Shown: positions 1-4,648, counted from the first letter of the stretch. The stretch is 5,675 nt of DNA from Pseudomonadota bacterium (GCA_027296525.1 JAPUJA010000122.1:1-5675), one strand, 5' to 3'. A program made the numbers and translations. Notes: a model not told the origin generated them from the letters alone.

Positions 1-1234
1 AGGCGTTGGTGCCACCGAAGCCAAAGGAGTTGCATAAGGCGACCTTCACGGGCCGCTCCTTGGCTTGAAAGCGAACCAAGTCGAGATCGCAGCCCGGCGA
101 CGGGTTCTCGAGGTTGAGCGTCGGTGGCACGACGTTGTTGATGATCGCGAGGACCGAGAAGATGAGCTCCACGCTGCCCGCCGCGCCGAGCAGATGGCCG
201 ATCGAGGACTTGGTGGACGACATGGAAAGCTTGTAGGCGGCTTCGCCGAAAAGGCGCTTCACGGCGGCCAGCTCGACCTCGTCGCCCAGCGGCGTCGAGG
301 TCCCGTGCGCGTTGATGTAGTCGATGTCCTCAGGATCGAGATTCGCGCGCTTGAGCGCGTTCCTCATCGAGCGATAGCCGCCGCTGCCTTCCGGATCCGG
401 CGCCGTCGCGTGGTGCGCGTCCCCGGACAGCCCATAGCCCACGATCTCGCCATAGATCTTGGCGCCGCGCCGCTTGGCGTGCTCGCGCTCCTCGAGCACC
501 ACGATGCCGGCGCCCTCGCCCATGACGAATCCATCGCGGTCGACATCCCAGGGCCGTGAGGCCGTCTCGGGCGCGTTGTTGAATTTGGTGGAGAGCGCCC
601 GCGCCGCGGCAAAGCCCGCCATCCCCAGGCGGCAGACCCCCGCCTCGGTGCCGCCCGCGACCATGACGTCGGCATCGTCGAGCATGATCAGACGCGCCGC
701 ATCGCCGATCGCGTGCGCACCCGTCGAACAGGCGGTCACCACGGCGTGGTTGGGCCCCTTGAAACGGTGTTTGATCGAGACATGGCCCGAGGCAAGATTA
801 ATCAGGGAGGAGGGAATGAAGAAGGGGCTCAGGCGCCGGGGACCGCGCTCGTGAACCAGAATCGCCGCGGACTCGATCGACCTGAGTCCGCCGATTCCCG
901 AACCGATCATCACGCCTGTGCGCTCTTGTTCCTCGTCCTCCGTCGGCATCCATCCGGCGTCGCGGATCGCTTCCTCGGACGCCGCAATGGCGTAGAGGAT
1001 GAAGGTGTCCATCTTCTTCTGATCCTTGGGCGCAACGATGGTATCGAGGTCGAGCTCACCCGGACTGTCGCCGAACGGCACCTGGCCACCGATCTTCGCC
1101 GGCAGGTCCGAAACGTCGAACCCGACGATCGGCCGGATGCCCGACTCGGCATTGATCAGTCGTGACCAGGTCGTTTCGACGCCGGAGCCAAGCGGCGTTA
1201 CCATACCGAGTCCGGTGATGACGACACGTCTCAT
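1..1234 (-). CDS. fabF: 3-oxoacyl-ACP synthase II (beta-ketoacyl-ACP synthase II), 3' end cut by window edge
   Basis: Condenses malonyl-ACP with a growing acyl-ACP in the cytoplasm, extending fatty acids by two carbons. The reading frame opens with MRRVVITGLGMVTPLG, the canonical start of the family, and 411 codons are visible. The thiolase-fold catalytic set is complete: Cys169 in VVTACSTGAHAIGDAA, His310 in NAHGTSTPLGD, Lys342 and His347 in SSTKSSIGHLLGAAG. The frame reaches the glycine-rich C-terminal motif SFGFGGTNA at residues 403-411, so only about 8-10 residues are missing beyond base 1. It is the last visible gene of the fabD-fabG-acpP-fabF run, 70 bases after acpP. No convincing Shine-Dalgarno sequence precedes the ATG, yet no better in-frame start is apparent. 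The family member FabB is less likely, given the length, the N-terminus and the acpP-fabF arrangement. Confidence 0.97.
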   Translation of the reverse strand, partial: MRRVVITGLGMVTPLGSGVETTWSRLINAESGIRPIVGFDVSDLPAKIGGQVPFGDSPGELDLDTIVAPKDQKKMDTFILYAIAASEEAIRDAGWMPTEDEEQERTGVMIGSGIGGLRSIESAAILVHERGPRRLSPFFIPSSLINLASGHVSIKHRFKGPNHAVVTACSTGAHAIGDAARLIMLDDADVMVAGGTEAGVCRLGMAGFAAARALSTKFNNAPETASRPWDVDRDGFVMGEGAGIVVLEEREHAKRRGAKIYGEIVGYGLSGDAHHATAPDPEGSGGYRSMRNALKRANLDPEDIDYINAHGTSTPLGDEVELAAVKRLFGEAAYKLSMSSTKSSIGHLLGAAGSVELIFSVLAIINNVVPPTLNLENPSPGCDLDLVRFQAKERPVKVALCNSFGFGGTNA

Positions 1235-1280
1235 GGGGCGTAGCGGAACATAAGAGAAAGGAGGGGCGAACCCTCAGCGC

Positions 1281-1305
1281 GGCACATGGAATGGGACGAC
1301 GTGCC
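1281..1305 (-). promoter_or_regulatory. Hairpin directly after the acpP stop codon
   Basis: In the acpP-fabF mRNA, GGCACGT (beginning with the last base of the acpP TAG stop) pairs with ATGTGCC over an 11-base loop, giving 7 bp including one G-U. There is no following T-run, so it is not an intrinsic terminator. It could protect the acpP 3' end or act as a processing point that separates abundant acpP message from fabF; that role is inference. The stem is short and could be chance. Confidence 0.3.
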
Positions 1306-1541
1306 TACGTCTCCATGGCCTCGATGTAATCAATGGCGTCCTTGACCGTCAGGATCTTTTCCGCCGCGTCATCCGGTATTTCGCACCCGAATTCTTCTTC
1401 GAACGCCATCACGAGTTCGACGGTATCGAGGCTGTCGGCCCCGAGATCATCGATAAAGCTTGCGTTGTCGGTCACCTTCGACTCGTCGACACCGAGATGC
1501 TCGACAACAATTTTTTTCACGCGCTCGGCGGCATCACTCAT
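1305..1541 (-). CDS. acpP: Acyl carrier protein
   Basis: Small acidic cytoplasmic carrier that holds growing acyl chains on a phosphopantetheine arm and hands them to FabD, FabG and FabF. The product is 78 residues, the usual length for bacterial ACP. The arm attachment site is Ser37 in the invariant motif GADSLDTVELVMAFEEEF. This motif begins helix II, the acidic recognition helix. The start MSDAAERVKKIVVEHLGV matches the family. The gene lies between fabG (157-base gap) and fabF (70-base gap), the classical order. The Shine-Dalgarno is weak (GAAAG about 11 bases or GAG about 3 bases before the ATG). A hairpin plus T-run just upstream suggests that acpP expression is at least partly separate from fabDG. 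I could not find a convincing acpP promoter by eye. Confidence 0.98.
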   Translation of the reverse strand: MSDAAERVKKIVVEHLGVDESKVTDNASFIDDLGADSLDTVELVMAFEEEFGCEIPDDAAEKILTVKDAIDYIEAMET

Positions 1542-1574
1542 CGCTCAACATCTTTCGGATATCGTTGGGTCGAG

Positions 1575-1608
1575 AAAAGCAAAAAGACAGGGCCGACACA
1601 CCCGGCCC
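1575..1608 (-). terminator. Intrinsic terminator or attenuator between fabG and acpP
   Basis: On the minus-strand transcript GGGCCG (1608-1603) pairs perfectly with CGGCCC (1595-1590) around a 7-base loop. It is followed by TGTC, then TTTTT (1585-1581), GC and TTTT (1578-1575). The hairpin begins about 90 bases after the fabG stop and ends about 50 bases before the acpP start. The 4-base gap between stem and T-run makes it less than ideal, so partial termination is as likely as a full stop. Confidence 0.55.
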
Positions 1609-1698
1609 CAACTGGCAGGAGCCGATTCCTTCGGAGGTGGCGTTCGTAACACACTTTCCCGTGTTTGGCCAGATCATGCCCGATTCCCGCCTCACTCG

Positions 1699-2436
1699 TC
1701 ATATCATGGCCATCCCGCCGTTGATGTTCAATGTCGCCCCCGTGACATAAGAGGCCTCGTCGCTCGCCAGAAAGAGGGCGCCGGCAGCCACCTCGTCAGG
1801 CGTCCCGAACCGGCCGAGGGGGATCCCCTTCAGGACCTCGCCCCGCCGCTCCTCCGGGACCGCCGCCGTCATGGCCGTCTCGATGAAGCCGGGCGCGATG
1901 CCGTTGACGGTAATCCCCCGCGAGCCCACTTCGGCCGCGAGCGTCTTCGTCAAGCCGATGAGGCCGGCCTTGGCCGCCACATAGTTCGCTTGGCCCGGGT
2001 TGCCCACTTGGCCAACCACGGAGGTGATGTTGATGATCCGCCCGGCGCGCCGCTTCATCATGCCGCGCAAGCACGCACGGGTGAGGCGAAAAGCGGCGCT
2101 CAGGTTGATCTCGAGGATCTCGGCCCAGTCCTCGTCGCGCATGCGAAGGACGAGCCCGTCGCGCGTCCTGCCGGCGTTGTTCACGAGGATGTCGACGGCG
2201 CCCATCTGGGCTTCGGCCTCCTTCGCGAGCGCCCCGGTCGCTTCGGCGTCGCCAAGGTCACAGGCCTCGACGAAGACCCGATCGCCCAGGCTCGAGGCGA
2301 GCGCGTCGAGCGCCTCTCGCCGGGTGCCCGTCAGCATCACCGCCGCGCCCGCGCCGTGGAAGACGCGCGCGATCGCCCCCCCGATGCCGCCGGAAGCACC
2401 GGTAACGAGCGCCGATTTTCCGGAAAGATCAAACAT
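1699..2436 (-). CDS. fabG: 3-oxoacyl-ACP reductase
   Basis: NADPH-dependent reduction of 3-ketoacyl-ACP to 3-hydroxyacyl-ACP, the first reductive step of each elongation cycle, in the cytoplasm. The 245-residue product is a classical short-chain dehydrogenase/reductase. The cofactor loop TGASGGIG is at residues 12-19 and NNAG at 86-89. The catalytic tetrad is Asn111, Ser139, Tyr152 and Lys156 (YVAAK), and the C-terminus is INGGMAMI. Numbering is one above E. coli FabG throughout the active site. The frame is open 12 codons further upstream to an ATG at 2472, but that extension lies inside a 15-bp repeat. The start at 2436 is chosen because AAGGA sits 7 bases before it and MFDLSGKSALVTG aligns with the family N-terminus. 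The gene follows fabD after 135 bases filled with tandem repeats. Confidence 0.97.
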   Translation of the reverse strand: MFDLSGKSALVTGASGGIGGAIARVFHGAGAAVMLTGTRREALDALASSLGDRVFVEACDLGDAEATGALAKEAEAQMGAVDILVNNAGRTRDGLVLRMRDEDWAEILEINLSAAFRLTRACLRGMMKRRAGRIINITSVVGQVGNPGQANYVAAKAGLIGLTKTLAAEVGSRGITVNGIAPGFIETAMTAAVPEERRGEVLKGIPLGRFGTPDEVAAGALFLASDEASYVTGATLNINGGMAMI

Positions 2437-2440
2437 ATCG

Positions 2441-2572
2441 CTATCCTTGCCCACCACAGGGTGGCCCACCACAGGGTGGCTTGCCGCGGGGTGGCTTGCC
2501 GCGGGGTGACTTGCCGCGGGGTGACTTGCCGCGGGATCGCTCGGAGCGGTTCATTACAGGCTCTTGAGGCAT
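2441..2572 (-). CDS. Possible small repeat-peptide gene between fabD and fabG
   Basis: I do not recognise this product. A 43-codon frame begins at an ATG overlapping the fabD stop (TAATG) and ends at TAG, four bases before the fabG ATG, so it fills the gap almost exactly. A second in-frame TAATG (Met7, at 2554) is created by the 18-bp duplication, and both ATGs follow AAGAG as a weak Shine-Dalgarno. From residue 14 the peptide is six pentads: RGKSP twice, RGKPP twice, then CGGPP and CGGQG. It is strongly basic, rich in Gly, Pro, Arg and Lys, with two Cys, and has no membrane segment. Stop overlap is the usual arrangement for translational coupling. Against a real gene: low complexity, a repeat whose unit happens to be divisible by three, and no known homologue I can name. 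It may simply be an open repeat. Confidence 0.25.
   Translation of the reverse strand: MPQEPVMNRSERSRGKSPRGKSPRGKPPRGKPPCGGPPCGGQG
2444..2448 (-). promoter_or_regulatory. fabG ribosome binding site
   Basis: AAGGA lies 7 bases before the ATG at 2436 and decides this start over the in-frame ATG at 2472. It begins immediately beside the last 15-bp repeat unit and overlaps the end of the 43-codon ORF that runs through the repeats. Confidence 0.75.
2449..2538 (-). repeat. Six tandem 15-bp units in the fabD-fabG gap
   Basis: Six contiguous 15-base units start at 2449, 2464, 2479, 2494, 2509 and 2524. On the plus strand, units 1 and 2 are identical (GCCCACCACAGGGTG), units 3 and 4 are identical (GCTTGCCGCGGGGTG), unit 5 differs from these only at its first base, and unit 6 is like unit 5 with its end diverged. 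Units 1 and 2 each span a perfect small hairpin (CCACC-ACAG-GGTGG), so two identical hairpins sit next to the fabG ribosome binding site. Units 3-6 contain the palindrome CCGCGG. There are no spacers, so this is a plain tandem array. The pattern suggests stepwise expansion by slippage or unequal recombination. Confidence 0.95.
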
Positions 2573-2587
2573 TACAGGCTCTTGAGG
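2552..2587 (-). repeat. Exact 18-bp tandem duplication across the fabD stop codon
   Basis: Two perfect adjacent copies (2552-2569 and 2570-2587) of the 18-base unit CATTACAGGCTCTTGAGG on the plus strand. On the coding strand the first copy read contains the last fabD codons for LKSL and the TAA stop. The second repeats the same codons and stop in the same frame just downstream. FabD itself is unaffected because translation ends at the first stop. The lack of any mismatch suggests a recent event. Confidence 0.95.
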
Positions 2588-3513
2588 AAGGTTTCGACCT
2601 CCGCGGGCGAGCCCACGGTGATCGCTTCGAGCCCCCGATCGATCCGCCGCAGCAGCCCCGACAGCACCTTTCCCGCCCCGAGCTCGGCCACCGATTCGAC
2701 CTCGTGGTCCCGCAAATAGAACATGGACTCGCGCCAGCGCACCATACCCGTCACCTGCTCGACGAGCAGCCGGCGGATGATCGCCGGTTCGCCCACGGCG
2801 CTGGCCGTCATATTCGCGATAAGCGGCAGCGCCAGCGGCGCAATTGTGATCTTCTCCAGGACCTGGGCCATGGCCTCCGCGGCGGGCTCCATGAGACGGC
2901 AGTGGAACGGGGCGCTCACCGGAAGCAACGACGAGCGTCCCGCCGCCTCCTCCGCGACGATCTTCTGGGCGCGCTCGATCGCCGCCTTGTGGCCGCTCAG
3001 GACGACCTGGTTCGGGCCGTTGTCGTTCGCGGGCGTGCAAATCTCGCCTTGAGAAGCCTGATCCGCGATTCGCCGGGCCGCCTCGAGGCCGACGCCGAGC
3101 AGCGCGAGCATCGCGCCCTCGCCGAGGGGAACCGCGGCCTGCATGACCTCGCCGCGATGGCGCAGGAGGCGCGCGGTATCGGCGAGGCTCAAGGCCCCCA
3201 CCGCGCACAAGGCCGAATACTCCCCCAGTGAATGACCCGCGACGAAGGCCGCCGCGTCGGCCAGACGAAGACGCCCCTCCTTCTCGACGGTGCGGGCCGT
3301 CGCGAGGGACACCGCCATCAGCGCCGGCTGGGCATTGGCCGTCAGCATGAGGTCCTCGGGCGGCCCCTCGAAGATGAGCCGGGAGAGATAGAACCCAAGC
3401 GCATCGTCGACCTCCTCGAAGACCTGACGCGCGACGGGATAGGCCTCGGCGAGCGAGCGCCCCATACCGACGGCTTGCGATCCCTGACCGGGAAAGACAA
3501 AGGCCCGCTTCAT
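2572..3513 (-). CDS. fabD: Malonyl-CoA:ACP transacylase
   Basis: Moves the malonyl group from coenzyme A to the ACP arm, supplying the extender for FabF, in the cytoplasm. The product has 313 residues against about 309 in E. coli. The family start FVFPGQGSQ is at residues 5-13. The nucleophile is Ser95 in GHSLGEYSA, the malonyl-carboxylate-binding Arg is Arg120, and the catalytic His is His204 in PVSAPFHCRLM. The C-terminus carries GAGKVLSGL. The start at 3513 is preceded by GAGG with 9-base spacing and gives the canonical MKRAFVFPGQG. A stronger GGAGG lies before an ATG at 3532, but that ATG is out of frame with fabD. This is the first gene of the leftward fab run, with a promoter candidate just upstream. 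Its stop codon lies in an 18-bp duplication. Confidence 0.97.
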   Translation of the reverse strand: MKRAFVFPGQGSQAVGMGRSLAEAYPVARQVFEEVDDALGFYLSRLIFEGPPEDLMLTANAQPALMAVSLATARTVEKEGRLRLADAAAFVAGHSLGEYSALCAVGALSLADTARLLRHRGEVMQAAVPLGEGAMLALLGVGLEAARRIADQASQGEICTPANDNGPNQVVLSGHKAAIERAQKIVAEEAAGRSSLLPVSAPFHCRLMEPAAEAMAQVLEKITIAPLALPLIANMTASAVGEPAIIRRLLVEQVTGMVRWRESMFYLRDHEVESVAELGAGKVLSGLLRRIDRGLEAITVGSPAEVETFLKSL

Positions 3514-3539
3514 GCGCTAAAACCTCAACCATGTCGCCT

Positions 3540-3559
3540 CCGACGCATCTGATCGTCGG
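3540..3559. repeat. Inverted repeat over the fabD -10 region
   Basis: CCGACG (3540-3545) and CGTCGG (3554-3559) are perfect inverted 6-base arms around 8 bases. They bracket the proposed fabD -10 box and the likely transcription start. Spacing and position fit an operator for a dimeric regulator, but 6-base arms in GC-rich DNA can occur by chance. Confidence 0.35.
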
Positions 3560-3575
3560 GCTTTGAGGCTGTCAA
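3547..3575 (-). promoter_or_regulatory. Putative sigma70-type promoter for fabD
   Basis: On the minus strand a perfect TTGACA (3575-3570, preceded by C as is common in alphaproteobacteria) is followed after 17 bases by TCAGAT (3552-3547), which matches the -10 consensus at only 3 of 6 positions. Transcription would start near 3540 and give a leader of about 27 bases. The strong -35 with a poor -10 suggests an activator-dependent or regulated promoter; that is inference. Confidence 0.5.
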
Positions 3576-3584
3576 GCGCGCTTG
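3573..3584. repeat. 12-bp palindrome bridging the two divergent -35 boxes
   Basis: CAAGCGCGCTTG is a perfect palindrome. Its left half is part of the fabD -35 (CTTGACA on the minus strand) and its right half part of the rpsF -35 (CTTGCGT on the plus strand). Part of the symmetry follows from two CTTG-type -35 boxes placed back to back. The GCGC core adds the rest. Confidence 0.55.
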
Positions 3585-3609
3585 CGTCGGCAGGGGAATG
3601 TTGTATATT
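3582..3609 (+). promoter_or_regulatory. Putative sigma70-type promoter for the rpsF operon
   Basis: TTGCGT (3582-3587) and TATATT (3604-3609) are separated by 16 bases, or CTTGCG to TATATT by 17. The -10 matches consensus at 5 of 6 positions. The segment after it (3611-3617) is all G and C, a discriminator type known from ribosomal promoters repressed under the stringent response. Transcription would begin near 3616, leaving a leader of about 150 bases before rpsF. Confidence 0.65.
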
Positions 3610-3659
3610 TCCGCGCCTTAGCGCACGGTGCGGGCGGCACACTGCGGAGAGGTTGTCTA

Positions 3660-3702
3660 TTGCCCGACCGCGCCGGCCGGTGCCGGCCGAAAGTCCGGGC
3701 AG
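3660..3702 (+). promoter_or_regulatory. Candidate S6:S18-binding autoregulatory leader motif
   Basis: An outer stem pairs TGCCCG (3661-3666) with CGGGCA (3696-3701), extendable by a U-G pair. Its 5' side continues with ACCGC (3667-3671), which presents an unpaired CCG. Then comes an inner hairpin GCCGGC (3672-3677), loop CGGT, GCCGGC (3682-3687), and a 3' unpaired run CGAAAGTC. A published motif bound by the S6:S18 complex in rpsF-operon leaders is a conserved CCG in a bulge flanked by a stem and a hairpin, mimicking the 16S rRNA site. The arrangement and location here fit that description. An alternative register pairs A3667 and C3668 with bases near 3693 and would hide part of the CCG, so the exact fold is uncertain. 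If real, excess S6:S18 would repress this operon. Confidence 0.55.
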
Positions 3703-3716
3703 GCCTGAGCCTGATC

Positions 3717-3750
3717 TTCAACTGGTTCATGTTCAACTGGTTCATGTTCA
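3717..3750 (+). repeat. Exact 15-bp tandem duplication in the rpsF leader
   Basis: TTCAACTGGTTCATG occurs twice without mismatch (3717-3731, 3732-3746), followed by the first four bases of a third copy. It lies between the leader hairpin and the rpsF ribosome binding region. The frame of the unit reads FNWFM and is continuous with a stop at 3756-3758. ATGs at 3729 and 3744 would give 9- and 4-residue peptides ending ahead of rpsF. Confidence 0.95.
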
Positions 3751-3767
3751 CGGAGTAGCGGACGGAC

Positions 3768-4364
3768 ATGCCGTTTTACGAGACGACCTTTATCGCGCGC
3801 CCTGATCTCTCCTCGCAGCAGGCCGAAGGGCTCGCCGAGCGTTTCGCCGGGCTCGTGACCGAGAACGGCGGCGCAGTAGCGAAGACGGAGCATTGGGGTC
3901 TCAGGAGCCTAGCCTACCGCATCAAGAAACATCGCAAGGGGCACTATGTGATGTTCGGCCTGGACGCGCCGTCCGCCACGGTCAAGGAGTTGGAACGCAG
4001 TATGCGAATCGACGAAGACGTGTTGCGATTCCTCACCGTGCGCGTGGACATGATCGACCCGGAGCCCTCCGCGCCGATCCATTCGCGCGGCGGGCGCGAG
4101 GACCGCCCCAGAGGCGAACGCGGCGGGCGCGAGGACCGCCCCAGAGGCGAGCGCGGCGGGCGCGAGGACCGCCCCAGAGGCGAGCGCGGCGGGCGCGAGG
4201 ACCGCCCCAGAGGCGAGCGCGGTGCGCGCGAGGCTCGGGACGAACGCGGGGAAGCGCCCGGGCAGGAGAGCGCCGCCAAATCTCCTGAAGAGGAGGGCGC
4301 CAAGACGGAAGTCAAGGGCGAGGCCCGCGGGGACAAGGTGGACCTCGAGGAGAGTAAGACATGA
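3768..4364 (+). CDS. rpsF: 30S ribosomal protein S6 with repeat-bearing C-terminal tail
   Basis: Binds 16S rRNA with S18 in the platform of the small subunit. Residues 1 to about 95 form the S6 domain: MPFYETTFIARPDLSSQQ at the start, then HWGLRSLAYRIKKHRKGHYVMF (43-64) and MRIDEDVLRFLTVRVD (79-94), all typical. The protein is 198 residues against 135 in E. coli. The excess is a tail of four 11-residue repeats GGREDRPRGER (108-151), a degraded fifth, and an acidic end rich in Glu and Lys. Charged tails are known on alphaproteobacterial S6, but perfect repeats at the DNA level are unusual. The Shine-Dalgarno is poor: GGAG at 3752-3755 is 12 bases from the ATG. An in-frame TAG at 3756 excludes a longer N-terminus. 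The stop overlaps the rpsR start by 4 bases. Confidence 0.97.
   Translation: MPFYETTFIARPDLSSQQAEGLAERFAGLVTENGGAVAKTEHWGLRSLAYRIKKHRKGHYVMFGLDAPSATVKELERSMRIDEDVLRFLTVRVDMIDPEPSAPIHSRGGREDRPRGERGGREDRPRGERGGREDRPRGERGGREDRPRGERGAREARDERGEAPGQESAAKSPEEEGAKTEVKGEARGDKVDLEESKT
4089..4220 (+). repeat. Four tandem 33-bp units encoding the S6 tail
   Basis: Units at 4089-4121, 4122-4154, 4155-4187 and 4188-4220 each encode GGREDRPRGER. They are identical except for one synonymous base in unit 1 (GAA for GAG). The rare-looking AGA arginine codon is copied in all four. A diverged fifth unit (GAREARDERGE) follows. Identity at synonymous sites shows recent expansion or homogenisation rather than old protein repeats held by selection. 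Confidence 0.97.
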
Positions 4365-4648
4365 GCAACGGGGGCCACGGCTCGGCAAGCCAGGGCGGCG
4401 GGAACCTTCCCTACGTCTCTTTCCCGCGCCGTCCCTTCTTCCGACGCAAGAAGACCTGCCCTTTCAGCGGCCCCAACGCGCCCAAGATTGATTACAAAGA
4501 CGTCAAGCTTCTCTCGCGCTATATTTCGGAACGCGGCAAGATCGTTCCCAGCCGCATCACGGCGGTATCGGCGAAAAAACAGCGCGAACTCGCAAAGGCA
4601 ATCAAGCGGGCTCGGATTCTGGCTCTCCTTCCCTTCACCGAGCAGTAG
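4361..4648 (+). CDS. rpsR: 30S ribosomal protein S18
   Basis: Forms a heterodimer with S6 and binds 16S rRNA in the platform. The product has 95 residues. The S18 core includes the RRPFFRRKKTCPF segment (23-35), IDYKDVKLLSRYISERGKIV (43-62), PSRIT and AKAIKRARILALLPFTEQ at the C-terminus, all diagnostic. There is one Cys (33), so no multi-Cys zinc site. Compared with the 75-residue E. coli protein, about 20 extra Gly/Ser-rich residues precede the core. The start is set by the ATGA overlap with the rpsF stop and by GAGGAG about 8 bases upstream, a much better ribosome site than that of rpsF. The overlap fits coupled, equal production of the two partner proteins. Confidence 0.97.
   Translation: MSNGGHGSASQGGGNLPYVSFPRRPFFRRKKTCPFSGPNAPKIDYKDVKLLSRYISERGKIVPSRITAVSAKKQRELAKAIKRARILALLPFTEQ

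Noticed and set aside
1255..1304. A perfect plus-strand Shine-Dalgarno (AGAAAGGAGG) as sign of a rightward gene
   Set aside because: The nearest ATG is over 20 bases away and opens only a 19-codon frame running antisense into acpP.
2437..2472. A 12-codon N-terminal extension of fabG from the ATG at 2472
   Set aside because: It is encoded by the 15-bp repeat, lacks a ribosome site, and goes beyond the family N-terminus; AAGGA 7 bases before 2436 supports the shorter form.
2449..2538. CRISPR-like array
   Set aside because: The 15-bp units are directly adjacent with no spacers, are too short for CRISPR repeats, and no cas genes are near.
1333..3231. A 632-codon open frame on the plus strand
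   Set aside because: It lies antisense to acpP, fabG and fabD, is rich in Arg, His, Gly and Ala as expected of the complement of GC-rich genes, and shows no recognisable domain.
2441..3532. A 363-codon minus-strand frame beginning at an ATG with a strong GGAGG
   Set aside because: It is out of frame with fabD and covers it; its product is low-complexity Gly/Arg/Ala, while fabD has complete catalytic motifs. The GGAGG is only 4 bases from that ATG. Only its last 43 codons, past the fabD stop, are kept as a possible small gene.
3909..4388. Antisense and alternate-frame ORFs over rpsF with Pro/Arg/Ser repeats
   Set aside because: They are other-frame readings of the 33-bp repeat array, and the S6 domain fixes the real frame.
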